Below, piece by piece: positions 1-7,930 of a stretch of DNA of 14,003 nt. The notes beneath the pieces are model-generated. The model was not told where the DNA came from and searched no databases. It was given only the letters and a program-made list of their open reading frames with translations. The stretch spans positions 1-14,003 of the forward strand of contig JASJAL010000257.1 of the NCBI GenBank assembly GCA_030067055.1, in the 5' to 3' direction. Position 1 is the stretch's first letter. Every line of letters begins with the position of its first letter. The stretch comes from Kiloniellales bacterium. Its GTDB lineage: Bacteria > Pseudomonadota > Alphaproteobacteria > Kiloniellales > JAKSBE01. Made by a program: the position numbers and the translations under genes.

Positions 1-1373
1 CGGTCGACAATGAAGAGATAGCCATCATCGTCCAGATATCCAACGTCTCCGGTGTGCAGACGGCCCTTGCGCAGGGTCTTGGCGGAGACCTCGGGCTTCT
101 TCCAATAGCCGGCCATGACCTGGGGCCCTGTGCCGGTGATCTCGCCGCGCTCGCCGACGCCCAGGACCCTGTCCGGATCGTCCAGGGCGACGATCTCGAT
201 TGTCGTCTGCGGCAGTGGCTGGCCGACCGAGCCGGCCTTGTTCTCGCCCTCCAGCGGGTTGCAGCTCAGGACCGGCGAGGCTTCGGACAGGCCGTAGCCC
301 TCGACCAGGCTGCAGCCCGTCAGGGCCTCGAAGCGCTTCTTGACGTCCATCGGCAGCGGCGCGCCGCCGGATATGCAGGACTTGATCGAGGTCAGGTCGA
401 AGTCGGCGATCTTGGGATGATTGGCGATCGCCGCGTAAAGCGTCGGCACGGCGTGGAACACGCTCGGCTTCTTCTCGTTGATGACCTTCAGCAGCTGCTC
501 CAGGTCGAAGCGCGGTAGCAGAATCATCGAGCCGCCATTCATCAGCGCCCAGTGCATGATCGCGGTCATGGCGAAGACGTGGAACAGCGGCAGGACGCAG
601 AGCAGGGTCTCCTTGCCGATCTCGCGCGACGGGAACCAGTCGCTCAGCTGGCGGGCGTTGATGTAGATGTTGGCGTGGGTAAGCATCGCGCCCTTGGACA
701 GGCCCGTGGTCCCGCCGGTGTACTGCAGCACCGCCAGGTCCTTGACCGGGTCGACCGGTCGCGGCTGGAACGCACCGTCGTTCGCGGTCAGCTTCGAGAA
801 GCGAATGTGCTGGTCGTCGTCCGGGACGGTCGCCAGCTGCGAGAAACGCAGCAGCGGGAACAGCAGGTTTTTCGGGAAGGGCAGGATCTCCGACATCTTG
901 CAGACCACGGCCTTCCGCAGCCGGGTCGTGGCCAGCAGCTGCGCGACCTTGTCGTAGAGCGCGCCGACGTCGAGGGTGAAGAGGATCTCGGTCCCGGAAT
1001 CCTCGACCAGGTGCTGCAGCTCCTTATCGGCATAGAGCGGGTTCAGGTTCACCACCACCGCACCGGCCTTCAGGATGCCGAAGTAGGCGGCGACATAGTA
1101 GGGCGTGTTGGGCAGCAGCAGCCCGACCCGGTCGCCCGGCTCGATGCCGGCGTCCTGCAGTCCCTTGGCGACCCGGTTGGCCAGGTCCAGGACCTCGGCG
1201 AAGGTGTAGTGCTTGTCGAGGAAGTCCAGACAGGGCCGCGACCCCATCTTGGCCGCCGCCTCGTCGAGGATGCTGTGCAGGGGTTGGGCGAGGTAGCCGG
1301 CGTCCCAGCGAACGCCCGGCGCGTAGTTGCGCAGCCACGGCTGCGCGCCCTGAGGGCTTGTCCCATCCGCCAT
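1..1373 (-). CDS. fadD: Long-chain fatty acid-CoA ligase (AMP-binding), C-terminus off the window
   Basis: Activates long-chain fatty acids to acyl-CoA through an acyl-adenylate, feeding beta-oxidation or phospholipid synthesis. The 457 residues in the window show the ANL-superfamily order: the P-loop-like A3 motif YTGGTTGLSKGA (about 218-229), LPLFHVFAM (261-269), SGGAPLP (335-341), the A5 motif VEGYGLSEASP (357-367) and the A7 TGD (441-443) just before the hinge. The C-terminal lid domain (roughly 100 residues) lies beyond position 1. The start is the ATG at 1373, with GGGAG about 8 bases upstream; the protein then begins MADGTSPQGAQPW, a usual N-terminus for proteobacterial FadD. It follows the methyltransferase and SDR genes on the same strand after a 229-bp gap, so it probably has its own promoter. 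Family assignment is firm. The symbol fadD rests on overall resemblance; a medium-chain or other acyl-CoA synthetase is possible. Confidence 0.93.
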   Translation of the reverse strand, partial: MADGTSPQGAQPWLRNYAPGVRWDAGYLAQPLHSILDEAAAKMGSRPCLDFLDKHYTFAEVLDLANRVAKGLQDAGIEPGDRVGLLLPNTPYYVAAYFGILKAGAVVVNLNPLYADKELQHLVEDSGTEILFTLDVGALYDKVAQLLATTRLRKAVVCKMSEILPFPKNLLFPLLRFSQLATVPDDDQHIRFSKLTANDGAFQPRPVDPVKDLAVLQYTGGTTGLSKGAMLTHANIYINARQLSDWFPSREIGKETLLCVLPLFHVFAMTAIMHWALMNGGSMILLPRFDLEQLLKVINEKKPSVFHAVPTLYAAIANHPKIADFDLTSIKSCISGGAPLPMDVKKRFEALTGCSLVEGYGLSEASPVLSCNPLEGENKAGSVGQPLPQTTIEIVALDDPDRVLGVGERGEITGTGPQVMAGYWKKPEVSAKTLRKGRLHTGDVGYLDDDGYLFIVD

Positions 1374-1547
1374 CTTTATCGCTCCCGGCCCTGCCAAGTG
1401 CAGAGCATTGACCTAGCGGTTGGCGTTGCAACCGAAGGAGAACATGAGCCCGAGATCCAAAGCAGACCTCCTACGACGCCAATCTGCGCCGAAAGCCTTG
1501 ATCTTTGGTATCTTCGCAACCCCTCGCCGAGAGCCCCGACCGTGACC

Positions 1548-1580
1548 GGACCATTTATTGGTCCTCTCTGCGCGCGTCAA
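1548..1580 (-). promoter_or_regulatory. Possible promoter with palindromic operator ahead of the acyl-CoA ligase gene
   Basis: On the minus strand TTGACG (1580-1575) is followed by a 17-base spacer and TAAATG (1557-1552). This is a good -35 but only a 3/6 match for the -10. A perfect inverted repeat GGACCA-TTTAT-TGGTCC (1548-1564) covers the -10 and part of the spacer, as expected for a repressor operator. The implied leader to the ATG at 1373 is about 170 nt and holds a second small hairpin, CGGTTG/CAACCG (1417-1434). Which regulator would bind is unknown; fatty-acid genes are commonly controlled by TetR- or GntR-type repressors, but this is inference only. Confidence 0.33.
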
Positions 1581-1602
1581 GTGCGCTGATGGGCCAGAGA
1601 CT

Positions 1603-2637
1603 CTATTTCGGCTTGCATAGGGTCATGACCCGCGAGAAATAGGCCAGCGTGACGTCCTCGGTCCGCAACCCGGCCTCCGAGAAGAGCGCCTCCAGGTCGC
1701 TTTTCGCGTATTCCAGGTAGTAGGGCTCGTGGAAGGCTACAGGAAAATACTCGATCAGGCCGTCGTATTCCGGCACGTCGCCCAGCTGCAGCGAGTCGAC
1801 AAGAAGGAGGAGGCCGCCGGGCTTCAGCAGGCGCGCCGCTTCGGCCGCGACCGCGCGCCGCACCTTGGCAGGCAGCTCGTGGAACAGGAAGACCGCGCTG
1901 ACCACGTCGAAGCTGGCATCGGGTAGGCAGGTCGCCTCGGCCGGGGCCTGGACGAAGGCGATGTCCCGCCAGGGCCGGAGAAGCGCCTGCGCCCGTTCCA
2001 GGTAGTAGGGGCTGAGGTCGAGCGCGGTCGCGCCCAGGCGCGGGTAGTTGTCCTTGACGAAGGACAGGAAGCGCCCGGTGCCGCAGCCCAGGTCGAGCAG
2101 CCGGGTCTCGCGCACCCGGCGCTCCTTTAGAAAATGGTGCAGGGGCACCAGGGCCTGGCGGCGCATGGCGTCGGCGCCGCCGCCGAACAGCACCTCGACC
2201 TGATGGTCGTAGAGCTCGGCCGACTCCCGGCTAAGGTAGCCATCGGTTTGGTAGTGGAAGTTCTGCAGGAAGTAGCGCGGATAGCGCTCCTTGTGTGGTG
2301 CTTCGAAGACCTCGCTGTTGCTGCGGGCATGGCGGCGGGCCTCGACCTTGGCCAGATCCGAGAAGTAGGCACCGGCGCGGGCCACCGCCTGGACCGGTGA
2401 GGCCGCCAGGTCGTGCGGCAGGCGGTAGTAGCCGGCCTCGATGTTGCGCCAGTCCTGGATGAAGAGCTCGCGCAGGCCGTCCAGGACCCGGCGGGTGCCG
2501 GGCATCGGCTTGTCGATCGGCCGGGGCGCCTTGACCGGCGTGGTCAGCCGCCCGGACAGCCAGTACTGGCCCCAGTAGAGCCCGGCCCGGGCGCCCTGAC
2601 CCAGGGCATAGGCAGTGCGCTCCAGGGGTCCCGCCAT
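1603..2637 (-). CDS. Class I SAM-dependent methyltransferase
   Basis: A 344-residue protein whose C-terminal half is a Rossmann-fold methyltransferase. Motif I is LLDLGCGTGRF (180-190), the acidic residue after beta-2 sits in ALDLSP (205-210, D207), the motif II/III region is LPDASFDVVSAVFLFHELP (238-256), and LKPGG (271-275) is the post-motif III turn. This pattern is like UbiE/COQ5-type enzymes. The first 170 residues are an extra domain without a recognised motif; it is rich in aromatic residues and may bind the substrate or a membrane (for example YFLQNFHYQTDGYLS at 122-136). The ATG at 2637 overlaps the stop of the upstream SDR gene by one base (TGATG), which indicates translational coupling and a shared function. 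The substrate cannot be deduced; a lipid or quinone-like molecule fits the neighbours but is not shown. Confidence 0.88.
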   Translation of the reverse strand: MAGPLERTAYALGQGARAGLYWGQYWLSGRLTTPVKAPRPIDKPMPGTRRVLDGLRELFIQDWRNIEAGYYRLPHDLAASPVQAVARAGAYFSDLAKVEARRHARSNSEVFEAPHKERYPRYFLQNFHYQTDGYLSRESAELYDHQVEVLFGGGADAMRRQALVPLHHFLKERRVRETRLLDLGCGTGRFLSFVKDNYPRLGATALDLSPYYLERAQALLRPWRDIAFVQAPAEATCLPDASFDVVSAVFLFHELPAKVRRAVAAEAARLLKPGGLLLLVDSLQLGDVPEYDGLIEYFPVAFHEPYYLEYAKSDLEALFSEAGLRTEDVTLAYFSRVMTLCKPK

Positions 2638-3419
2638 CAGGCCTCGCCCATCCCGGCCAGGGCCCGGCGGAAGATCGCCGCGACCGTACGCCGGGGCAGG
2701 AAGCGCGGCACCGTGGTCACCAGGCGATTGCGCCCGCCGACCACGTGGACGCTGCGCTGGCCCAGGGCCGCCAGGGCCTCGCGCGCGACCCGTTCGGGGC
2801 TGTCCCAGCCGCTGCTGCGCTGGGCATGGATCCCGGCCCGCTCACCGAAGCGGGTCCGGGTGCCGCCGGGGCAGAGCGCCAGGACGTCGATCGGCTGCCC
2901 GGCAAGCTCGGACGCCAGGGCCTCGGCGTAGTGCAGGTCGAAGGCCTTGCTGGCGGCGTAGGTCGCCATCATCGGCGCCGGCTGGAAGGCCACGATCGAG
3001 GCGACCACAATCAGCCCGGCCCGGCGCCGCTCCGACTTGGCCCGCGTCAGCATGCCGGGCAGCAGGGCCCGGGTCAGGACCACCGGGGCGACCACGTTGA
3101 CCTCGGCCATCTCCCGCTCGCGCCCGGCCGGAATTTCCAGCACCTGGCCGATCTGGCCGAGCCCGGCGTTGTTGATCAGCAGGTCGATCGACAGCTCTTC
3201 GGCCGCGGCGATGACCGCGTCGCGTCCGGGGTCCTCGGCCAGGTCCGCGACCAGGGTCTCGACCTGCCGGTCGGCGCTGCCCAGCTCGGCTTCCAGCGCC
3301 GCCAGGCGCTCGCCGTCGCGGCCGGTCAGCAGCAGCCCGGTATTCGCCGGCAATGCCCTGGCCAGCGCCTCTCCGATGCCGCTGGTGGCGCCGGTAATCA
3401 GCGCGAAGCGATATCTCAT
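2637..3419 (-). CDS. Short-chain dehydrogenase/reductase (SDR)
   Basis: A 260-residue classical SDR, a cytoplasmic NAD(P)(H)-dependent oxidoreductase. The cofactor motif TGATSGIG is at 9-16, NNAG at 83-86, N108 lies in AEVNVV, and the catalytic S141, Y154 and K158 (YAASK) are all present. A PG motif (CPGGTRTR, 183-190) follows. The basic R34 in LTGRDGERL suggests NADP preference. The frame stays open upstream to 3935, but that extension lies antisense to pgk, and the Rossmann beta-1 strand begins right at the ATG at 3419 ([10 protein letters not shown]), so 3419 is chosen. There is no clear Shine-Dalgarno sequence. The stop overlaps the ATG of the methyltransferase gene, so the two are co-translated. 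The length is normal for the family and the substrate is unknown. Confidence 0.92.
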   Translation of the reverse strand: MRYRFALITGATSGIGEALARALPANTGLLLTGRDGERLAALEAELGSADRQVETLVADLAEDPGRDAVIAAAEELSIDLLINNAGLGQIGQVLEIPAGREREMAEVNVVAPVVLTRALLPGMLTRAKSERRRAGLIVVASIVAFQPAPMMATYAASKAFDLHYAEALASELAGQPIDVLALCPGGTRTRFGERAGIHAQRSSGWDSPERVAREALAALGQRSVHVVGGRNRLVTTVPRFLPRRTVAAIFRRALAGMGEA

Positions 3420-3426
3420 GTCCGCA

Positions 3427-3455
3427 AAGCTGGAAAACTCCGCCCGGCCTGTCAA
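3427..3455 (-). promoter_or_regulatory. Possible promoter for the SDR-methyltransferase unit
   Basis: A perfect -35 hexamer TTGACA (3455-3450) lies 17 bases before a poor -10 (CAGCTT, 3432-3427). Transcription would then begin within a few bases of the ATG at 3419, giving a nearly leaderless mRNA, which would agree with the lack of a Shine-Dalgarno sequence. The weak -10 keeps confidence low. Confidence 0.25.
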
Positions 3456-3492
3456 TCGGACTCTCTGTGACGCGCGCAGCGCCGCCTCGGGC

Positions 3493-3521
3493 TTGCCCGG
3501 CGCGCCCGGCTGGGGCATAGC
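3493..3521 (+). promoter_or_regulatory. Possible pgk promoter
   Basis: TTGCCC (3493-3498), a 17-base spacer and CATAGC (3516-3521) form a weak sigma-70-like pair 35 bases before the pgk start. It lies in the 136-bp divergent gap shared with the SDR gene. Only about half of the consensus bases match. Confidence 0.22.
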
Positions 3522-3555
3522 TCGATCCCAGCGCCAGAGGCAGGAGGACGGCAGG

Positions 3556-4758
3556 ATGGCAGGGTTTCGGACTCTCGACGACCTTGACCCGGCGGGCCGG
3601 CGGGTGCTGGTCCGGGTCGACTTCAACGTGCCCATGAATGACGGCCGGGTGACCGACGCGACCCGCATCGAGCGCGCTCTGCCGACCATCCGGACGCTCG
3701 CCGAGCGGGGTGCGAAGGTGATCCTGCTGTCCCACTTCGGCCGGCCCAAGGGCGAACGCCGGCCCGAGCTCTCCCTCGCGCCGGTCGCCGCGGCGCTCGA
3801 GGCCGCCCTGGGCGCGCCCGTGGCCTTCGCCGCCGACTGCATCGGCGCGCCGGCCGAGGCCGCCGTGGCGGACCTGCCCGAGGGCGGGGTCCTGTTGCTC
3901 GAGAACCTGCGCTTCCACGCCGGGGAGGAGGCCAACGACGAGACCTTCGCCGCGGCCCTGGCCGCCCTTGGCGACCTCTACGTCGACGATGCCTTCTCGG
4001 CGGCGCACCGCGCCCACGCCTCGGTCGAGGCCCTGGCCCGCCGCTTGCCCGCGGCAGCCGGGCGCCTGATGCAGGCCGAGCTGGAGCATCTGGCCGAGGC
4101 GCTGGAGGATCCGAAACGGCCGCTGGCCGCCCTGGTCGGCGGCGCCAAGATCTCGACCAAGCTGCAGCTCCTGGGCAACCTGGTCGAGCGGGCCGACCTG
4201 CTGATCATCGGCGGCGGCATGGCCAACACCTTCCTGGCTGCGGCCGGGGTCGACGTCGGCCGTTCCCTCTGCGAGCACGACATGGCCGACACCGCGCGCG
4301 AGATCATGGCCAAGGCCCAGGCCCAGGCCCAGGCCTGCGACATCGTCCTGCCGACCGACGCCCTGGTCGCGGCGACGCTGGAGGCCGGCGTCGCGGCCGA
4401 GACCGTCTCGGTCAAGGCGGTCCCGGCCGGGCAGATGATCCTCGACGTCGGCCCGGCGACCGCGGAGCACCTGGCCCGGCGGCTGGAGGATTGCCGCAGC
4501 CTGGTCTGGAACGGCCCGCTCGGCTGCTTCGAGGTGCCGCCCTTCGACCAGGGCACCAACGCGGTCGCCCGGGCCGCCGCCCGCCTGACCGGCGAGGGCC
4601 GCCTGCTCTCGGTCGCCGGCGGCGGTGACACCGTCGCCGCCCTGGCCCACGCCGGCGTGCTGGAGGACTTCACCTACGTCTCGACCGCCGGCGGCGCCTT
4701 CCTGGAATGGCTCGAAGGCCGCACCCTGCCGGGCGTGGCGGCGCTGGAAGCGAACTAG
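3556..4758 (+). CDS. pgk: Phosphoglycerate kinase
   Basis: Transfers phosphate between 1,3-bisphosphoglycerate and ADP in glycolysis, and in reverse in gluconeogenesis or the Calvin cycle; cytoplasmic and monomeric. The 400 residues match the normal bacterial length of about 390-400. All diagnostic blocks are present: RVDFNVP (20-26), the HFGRPKG substrate loop (60-66), LLENLRFH (114-121), VGGAKISTK (194-202), GGGMANTF (219-226), [10 protein letters not shown] (317-326), the nucleotide-binding GGGDT (355-359) and [13 protein letters not shown] (376-388). The start is the ATG at 3556, with AGGAGG at 3542-3547 and 8 bases of spacing. It stands alone, not beside gap or fba as in many alphaproteobacteria, although such genes could lie outside the window. 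A short in-frame GCC-CAG hexamer repeat encodes AQAQAQA near residue 257. Confidence 0.98.
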   Translation: MAGFRTLDDLDPAGRRVLVRVDFNVPMNDGRVTDATRIERALPTIRTLAERGAKVILLSHFGRPKGERRPELSLAPVAAALEAALGAPVAFAADCIGAPAEAAVADLPEGGVLLLENLRFHAGEEANDETFAAALAALGDLYVDDAFSAAHRAHASVEALARRLPAAAGRLMQAELEHLAEALEDPKRPLAALVGGAKISTKLQLLGNLVERADLLIIGGGMANTFLAAAGVDVGRSLCEHDMADTAREIMAKAQAQAQACDIVLPTDALVAATLEAGVAAETVSVKAVPAGQMILDVGPATAEHLARRLEDCRSLVWNGPLGCFEVPPFDQGTNAVARAAARLTGEGRLLSVAGGGDTVAALAHAGVLEDFTYVSTAGGAFLEWLEGRTLPGVAALEAN

Positions 4759-4797
4759 TTGGTTGCAACTGCTTGGCGATCTGGGAGCATTGGGCTG

Positions 4798-4815
4798 CGG
4801 GATGCAGAAATCCCG
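4798..4815 (+). terminator. Weak hairpin downstream of pgk
   Basis: The perfect 6-bp stem CGGGAT/ATCCCG with a 6-base loop lies 40 bases after the pgk stop. It is followed by AGTATTGATTG rather than a run of T, so it is at best a poor intrinsic terminator. It ends 8 bases before the next reading frame opens and could instead affect that gene's expression. Confidence 0.22.
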
Positions 4816-4823
4816 AGTATTGA

Positions 4824-5273
4824 TTGAGCGTGGAACCCCATCTGATTTACGCCCGCCTTATACTTATGCTCGCTAGCGGCCTGATTGCCGCCTGCGCGGA
4901 ACGTCCAGAAGCGGAAGCTCTCGCGCCTTCGAGCGACGCGCGCTTTGCGGAGTTCAGGTCATTGACCGACGACGAACTGGATGCGATCCATCTTCAGGTC
5001 CAGCGCTGCTGGAATCCGCCCATTGGTACTCCGGACGTTGAATCCATGATCGTAGAGCTGCGGGTCTTGGTTGATCCGGATGGCTCGGTGCAGCGGATTG
5101 TCGCGACGGATGCGGAGAGGATCAAGAACGATCCGTTCTACAGAGCTTCGGCCGAAGCGGCGATCCGCGCTGTAAAGCGCTGCAGCCCACTGGAGCTGCC
5201 GCCGAGAAAGTATGCGACTATGCGGAGTATGACCCTGAGGTTCGACCCTTCGCCCTTGCTGGACGCACGGTAG
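4824..5273 (+). CDS. Putative lipoprotein with TolA/TonB C-terminal-like domain
   Basis: A 149-residue frame. The N-terminus has a hydrophobic stretch ending in a lipobox (LIAAC, residues 20-24), so C24 is probably lipidated; the following residue is Ala, which does not signal inner-membrane retention. Residues about 50-142 resemble domain III of TolA/TonB_C proteins: a helix with QVQRCWNPP, a beta hairpin VELRVLVDPDGSV, a helix DPFYRASAEAAIRAVKRC and the strand MRSMTLRFDPS. The two cysteines C62 and C120 sit where TolA domain III forms a disulfide. The TolA membrane anchor and long helical domain are absent, so this is a stand-alone periplasmic domain, not TolA itself. A TGA at 4821 precedes the frame directly; the start must be TTG 4824, GTG 4830 or a too-short ATG 4866, and no Shine-Dalgarno is visible. 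G+C (about 57-62% in sampled lines) is lower than in pgk, hinting at different ancestry or relaxed selection. Confidence 0.68.
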   Translation: MSVEPHLIYARLILMLASGLIAACAERPEAEALAPSSDARFAEFRSLTDDELDAIHLQVQRCWNPPIGTPDVESMIVELRVLVDPDGSVQRIVATDAERIKNDPFYRASAEAAIRAVKRCSPLELPPRKYATMRSMTLRFDPSPLLDAR

Positions 5274-5282
5274 TTTCGGGTC

Positions 5283-5621
5283 CTACCCCCACCCGAGGGT
5301 CAGCAGGGTCAGCGCGCCGACGCCGGCGCCGATGCCGAGCAGCAGGTTGTGGCGGGTCAGGAAGAAGATCGCCAGCGAGATCACCGCGGCGGCGACCCGG
5401 TGGCTGAGCGCGGTCTCGGCCAGCGGGCCCAGGGGCAGGACGATCATCCGCGCGATCAGGCCGGCCAGCAGGGCGTAGGCGACGCAGGCGACCCATTCGA
5501 AGACCGGGCTGTCGGCTTCTATACGATCGGATAATAAGACGCCCAGCGCGCGCCAGGCATAGGTCACGCCGGCCCCGCCCAGGACCACCAGCAGCGGCCA
5601 GAGCGCGAGCGGCTCAGCCAC
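5283..5621 (-). CDS. azlD: AzlD-family branched-chain amino acid transport subunit
   Basis: A 112-residue, very hydrophobic protein with about four membrane segments (near residues 7-28, 40-62, 65-90 and 92-111). This matches AzlD/YgaH-type small subunits in size and pattern, including the AWRALGVLLSDRI loop after the first helix and FFLTRHNLLLGIGAG near the end. AzlD partners with AzlC in the inner membrane to export branched-chain amino acids or related compounds. The start at 5621 overlaps the end of azlC by 8 bases, so the pair is translationally coupled. It ends 9 bp from the convergent lipoprotein gene at 5273, leaving no room for separate terminators. Confidence 0.87.
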   Translation of the reverse strand: MAEPLALWPLLVVLGGAGVTYAWRALGVLLSDRIEADSPVFEWVACVAYALLAGLIARMIVLPLGPLAETALSHRVAAAVISLAIFFLTRHNLLLGIGAGVGALTLLTLGWG

Positions 5622-6378
5622 GGCGATCCCCTGGACCTTCGGCGCGGCGGCGCCACCAGCGGTCGCCGAAGAAGGCCAGGCTGCCGGCCAGGAGCCCGGT
5701 CAGCAGCAGCGACCAATCGGTCGCCACCAGGTAAAGCGCCGGGCCGGCCAGGGCGCCGAGCACCAGGGCCAGCACCCGGGCCCGGCGCCGAGCGTCGGCG
5801 GCGAAGACCAGCATGAAGTAGATCGGGTTGAGGAAGACCAGGCCCAGGGTGATCGCGGGCGGGACCGCAGCGGCCAGGTAATAGCCGCCGGCCGTCGCGA
5901 CCAGCGAGCTGCTCCAGATCACCAGGACGAAGCCGAGGAAGTAGGGCAACCGCGCCGGCGCCGGAAGCAGTGGAGCCTGGCGCATGGCCGCCGCCCAGCC
6001 GGTGACCGCGACGAAGTGTGCGGCCAGGTAAAGGGCCCCGCGGCCCCGGCCAGGCGCGCGCAGCAGCGGCAGCAGCGAGACGGTCATCGGCAGCAGCCGG
6101 GCGTTGGTCAGCGCAACCGCGGCCAGGATCGCGACCAGGGAGGCGCCGGCGGCGTAGAGCTCGACCATGGCCACTTGCCCCGGCAGGGCCCAGCCGAGCG
6201 CGGTCGACAACAGGCCGTGCCAAGGCGAGAGCCCGGCCTCGCGGACCAGGGCCCCGAAGCCGAGGAAGCTGGCGCCAAGCACGATGGCCGGCACGCCGAA
6301 GGCCTCGCGGGCGCCCTGCATGGCGGCCGCCCGTCGTGAAGGATGATGCTCTTGGGGTGGCCCCCCGTCCCCGGCCAA
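5614..6378 (-). CDS. azlC: AzlC-family branched-chain amino acid transport permease
   Basis: An integral membrane protein with about 7-8 hydrophobic segments. It resembles AzlC/YgaZ: GVPAIVLGASFLGFGALVRE at the first helix, the AGAS-like AAGASLVAILAAVALTNARL segment with the conserved N-x-R-x-L-P (TNARLLPM), and an arginine-rich loop before the last helices. Together with AzlD it forms an exporter. The long form begins at a TTG at 6378, 11 bases after the kinase stop; an ATG at 6321 would give a 235-residue protein starting MQGAREAFG. Neither has a good Shine-Dalgarno. E. coli YgaZ has about 15 residues before the equivalent Met, so the longer form is possible. It is the third gene of the DUF2336-kinase-azlCD unit. 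Confidence 0.87.
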   Translation of the reverse strand: MAGDGGPPQEHHPSRRAAAMQGAREAFGVPAIVLGASFLGFGALVREAGLSPWHGLLSTALGWALPGQVAMVELYAAGASLVAILAAVALTNARLLPMTVSLLPLLRAPGRGRGALYLAAHFVAVTGWAAAMRQAPLLPAPARLPYFLGFVLVIWSSSLVATAGGYYLAAAVPPAITLGLVFLNPIYFMLVFAADARRRARVLALVLGALAGPALYLVATDWSLLLTGLLAGSLAFFGDRWWRRRAEGPGDRRG

Positions 6379-6389
6379 GGCGACCGGTC

Positions 6390-7919
6390 TCAGGCGTCGG
6401 CCGGCTTGGTCTCGACGACCCGGCTGCGCGGCAGGTGGATCGTGACCTTGGTGCCCTCGCCCAGCTTGCTCTCCAGGGACAAGGTGCCGTCGTGCAGCTC
6501 GGTGAGGGCCTTGGCGATCGGCAGGCCGAGGCCTGTCCCCTCGAACTTGCGGGCCAGGCGGTTGTCGACCTGGCGGAAGGGCGTGAGCGCGATCTCGCGG
6601 TCCTCGGAGGCGATGCCGATCCCGGTGTCGCGTACGCTTAGGACCATGCCGCCGTCCTCGCTGCGCGCGGCTTGGACCTCGATGCGGCCATCTTCAGGGG
6701 TGAACTTGATCGCATTTGTCAGCAGGTTGAGCAGGATCTGCTTGAGCTTGACCGCATCGGCCCGCAGCAGCGGCAGGTCGCGGTCGACCTCGAGTTGCAG
6801 GTTGTGGCGGCTGGCGTGCAAGCGATCCTCGACCACGCGCAGGGCGGCGTGCAGGAGGTCCGCGGGCACGATGCGGCTCTCGTTCAGCACCACGTTGCCG
6901 GACTCGAGCCGGGTCACGTCGAGGATGTCGTTGATCAGGGCCAGCAAGTGGCGGCCGCTGTCCAGGATGTCGTCGACATAGTTCTTGTAGCGGTCGATGC
7001 CGATCGGCCCGAAGACCTCCGACTTGATCAGCTCCGAGAATCCGATCACCGCATTCAGCGGCGTGCGCAGCTCGTGGCTGATGTTGGCCAGAAACTCGCT
7101 CTTGGCGCGGTTGGCGGCCTCGGCTGCGTCGACCGCCCGGTGCAGGGCGATCTCGCGCGCGCGCAGCTCGGTGATGTCTTCGGCGGTCCCGCGATAGCCC
7201 TGGAACTCGCCGCTGCTCTGGCTGTAGATCGGCAGGCCATTGAGCCGGAACAGTCGCAGGCCGCCGCTCTTGTGCGCCATCTCCATCTCCAGGCCGCGGA
7301 ACGGCGTGCGGGTCTTGCGGTCGAGCCGCGGCCCAACGGAGTCCTTTGGCTGGCGGGCGATCCGGTCGAGCCGTCGACCGATCATCTGCCGGGGGTGGTG
7401 GCCGAGGATCTCCGTCACCCTGGCCGAGACATAGACCAGCTTGAGGTTGCGGTCGGTCTCCCAGACCCAGTCCGACACCAGGCGGGTCAGGTCGGAAAAG
7501 CGCTCCTCGGCCAGTGCCCGGGCACGTTCGGCCTCGGCGACCGCGCTGGCCGGCAGGTAGCGGCCGAGCACCGCCGCGACCTTGCCGCGGTTGTCGCGCA
7601 GCAGGCTGTACTCGACCTGATAGGCTTCCTCGCGCTCGTCGATGCTCAAGGTGACTTCGCGCAGCAGCGGGGTCTCCAGGGACTGCAGGGTGGCGACGAT
7701 CTCGGGGGTCGGCGCGCTTTCGCTGATCTCCTCGAGCGCCGGCTGGATGCGTCGGTAGGCTGCGTTGGCGTAGGTGACCACGCCCTTTGGGTCGGCGACG
7801 CAATAGGGCGGGCCGTTGTCCAGCAGCTCCTGCTGCAGCCGCGAGAGGATCTCGCCGGGCAACCCAGAGGCGGCGGCGGCTTCGATCACCCGAGTCCCCC
7901 GCGCACGCTTGAGGCGCAT
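6390..7919 (-). CDS. PAS-domain sensor histidine kinase, soluble
   Basis: A 509-residue kinase without membrane segments or signal peptide, so it senses an intracellular cue. Order: a divergent PAS-like region (about 33-125, PPYCVADPKGVVTYANAAY), a short helical linker, a second PAS/PAC (about 140-255, VWETDRNLKLVYVSA and EFQGYRGTAEDITELR), and HisKA with the H-box FLANISHELRTPLNAVIGFS (phospho-acceptor H282). The HATPase_c domain carries the N-box NLLTNAIKFTP (N402), G1 DTGIGI (431-436), F448 and G2 GTGLGLPIAK (461-470). All catalytic residues are intact. There is no receiver domain and no response regulator gene nearby. The start is the ATG at 7919, with a GAGGGGG Shine-Dalgarno and 11 bases after the DUF2336 stop; the frame stays open to 7976, but that would run into the upstream gene. 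The core resembles alphaproteobacterial PleC/DivJ-type kinases, so a DivK- or PhyR-like partner elsewhere is conceivable (inference). Confidence 0.93.
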   Translation of the reverse strand: MRLKRARGTRVIEAAAASGLPGEILSRLQQELLDNGPPYCVADPKGVVTYANAAYRRIQPALEEISESAPTPEIVATLQSLETPLLREVTLSIDEREEAYQVEYSLLRDNRGKVAAVLGRYLPASAVAEAERARALAEERFSDLTRLVSDWVWETDRNLKLVYVSARVTEILGHHPRQMIGRRLDRIARQPKDSVGPRLDRKTRTPFRGLEMEMAHKSGGLRLFRLNGLPIYSQSSGEFQGYRGTAEDITELRAREIALHRAVDAAEAANRAKSEFLANISHELRTPLNAVIGFSELIKSEVFGPIGIDRYKNYVDDILDSGRHLLALINDILDVTRLESGNVVLNESRIVPADLLHAALRVVEDRLHASRHNLQLEVDRDLPLLRADAVKLKQILLNLLTNAIKFTPEDGRIEVQAARSEDGGMVLSVRDTGIGIASEDREIALTPFRQVDNRLARKFEGTGLGLPIAKALTELHDGTLSLESKLGEGTKVTIHLPRSRVVETKPADA

Positions 7920-7930
7920 TGCCTGCCCCC

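Noticed and set aside
552..1589. A 345-codon open frame on the plus strand
   Set aside because: It is the shadow of the acyl-CoA ligase gene on the other strand. The opposite frame carries all AMP-binding motifs; this one has none and an atypical, Gln/Arg/Val-rich composition.
3420..3935. N-terminal extension of the SDR to 3935
   Set aside because: The extension is antisense to pgk, and the Rossmann beta-1 strand begins at the ATG at 3419.
2842..4650. A 602-codon minus-strand frame across pgk and the SDR
   Set aside because: Low-complexity Gly/Arg/Gln-rich translation, antisense to the intact pgk motifs. Long shadow frames are expected in DNA this rich in G+C.
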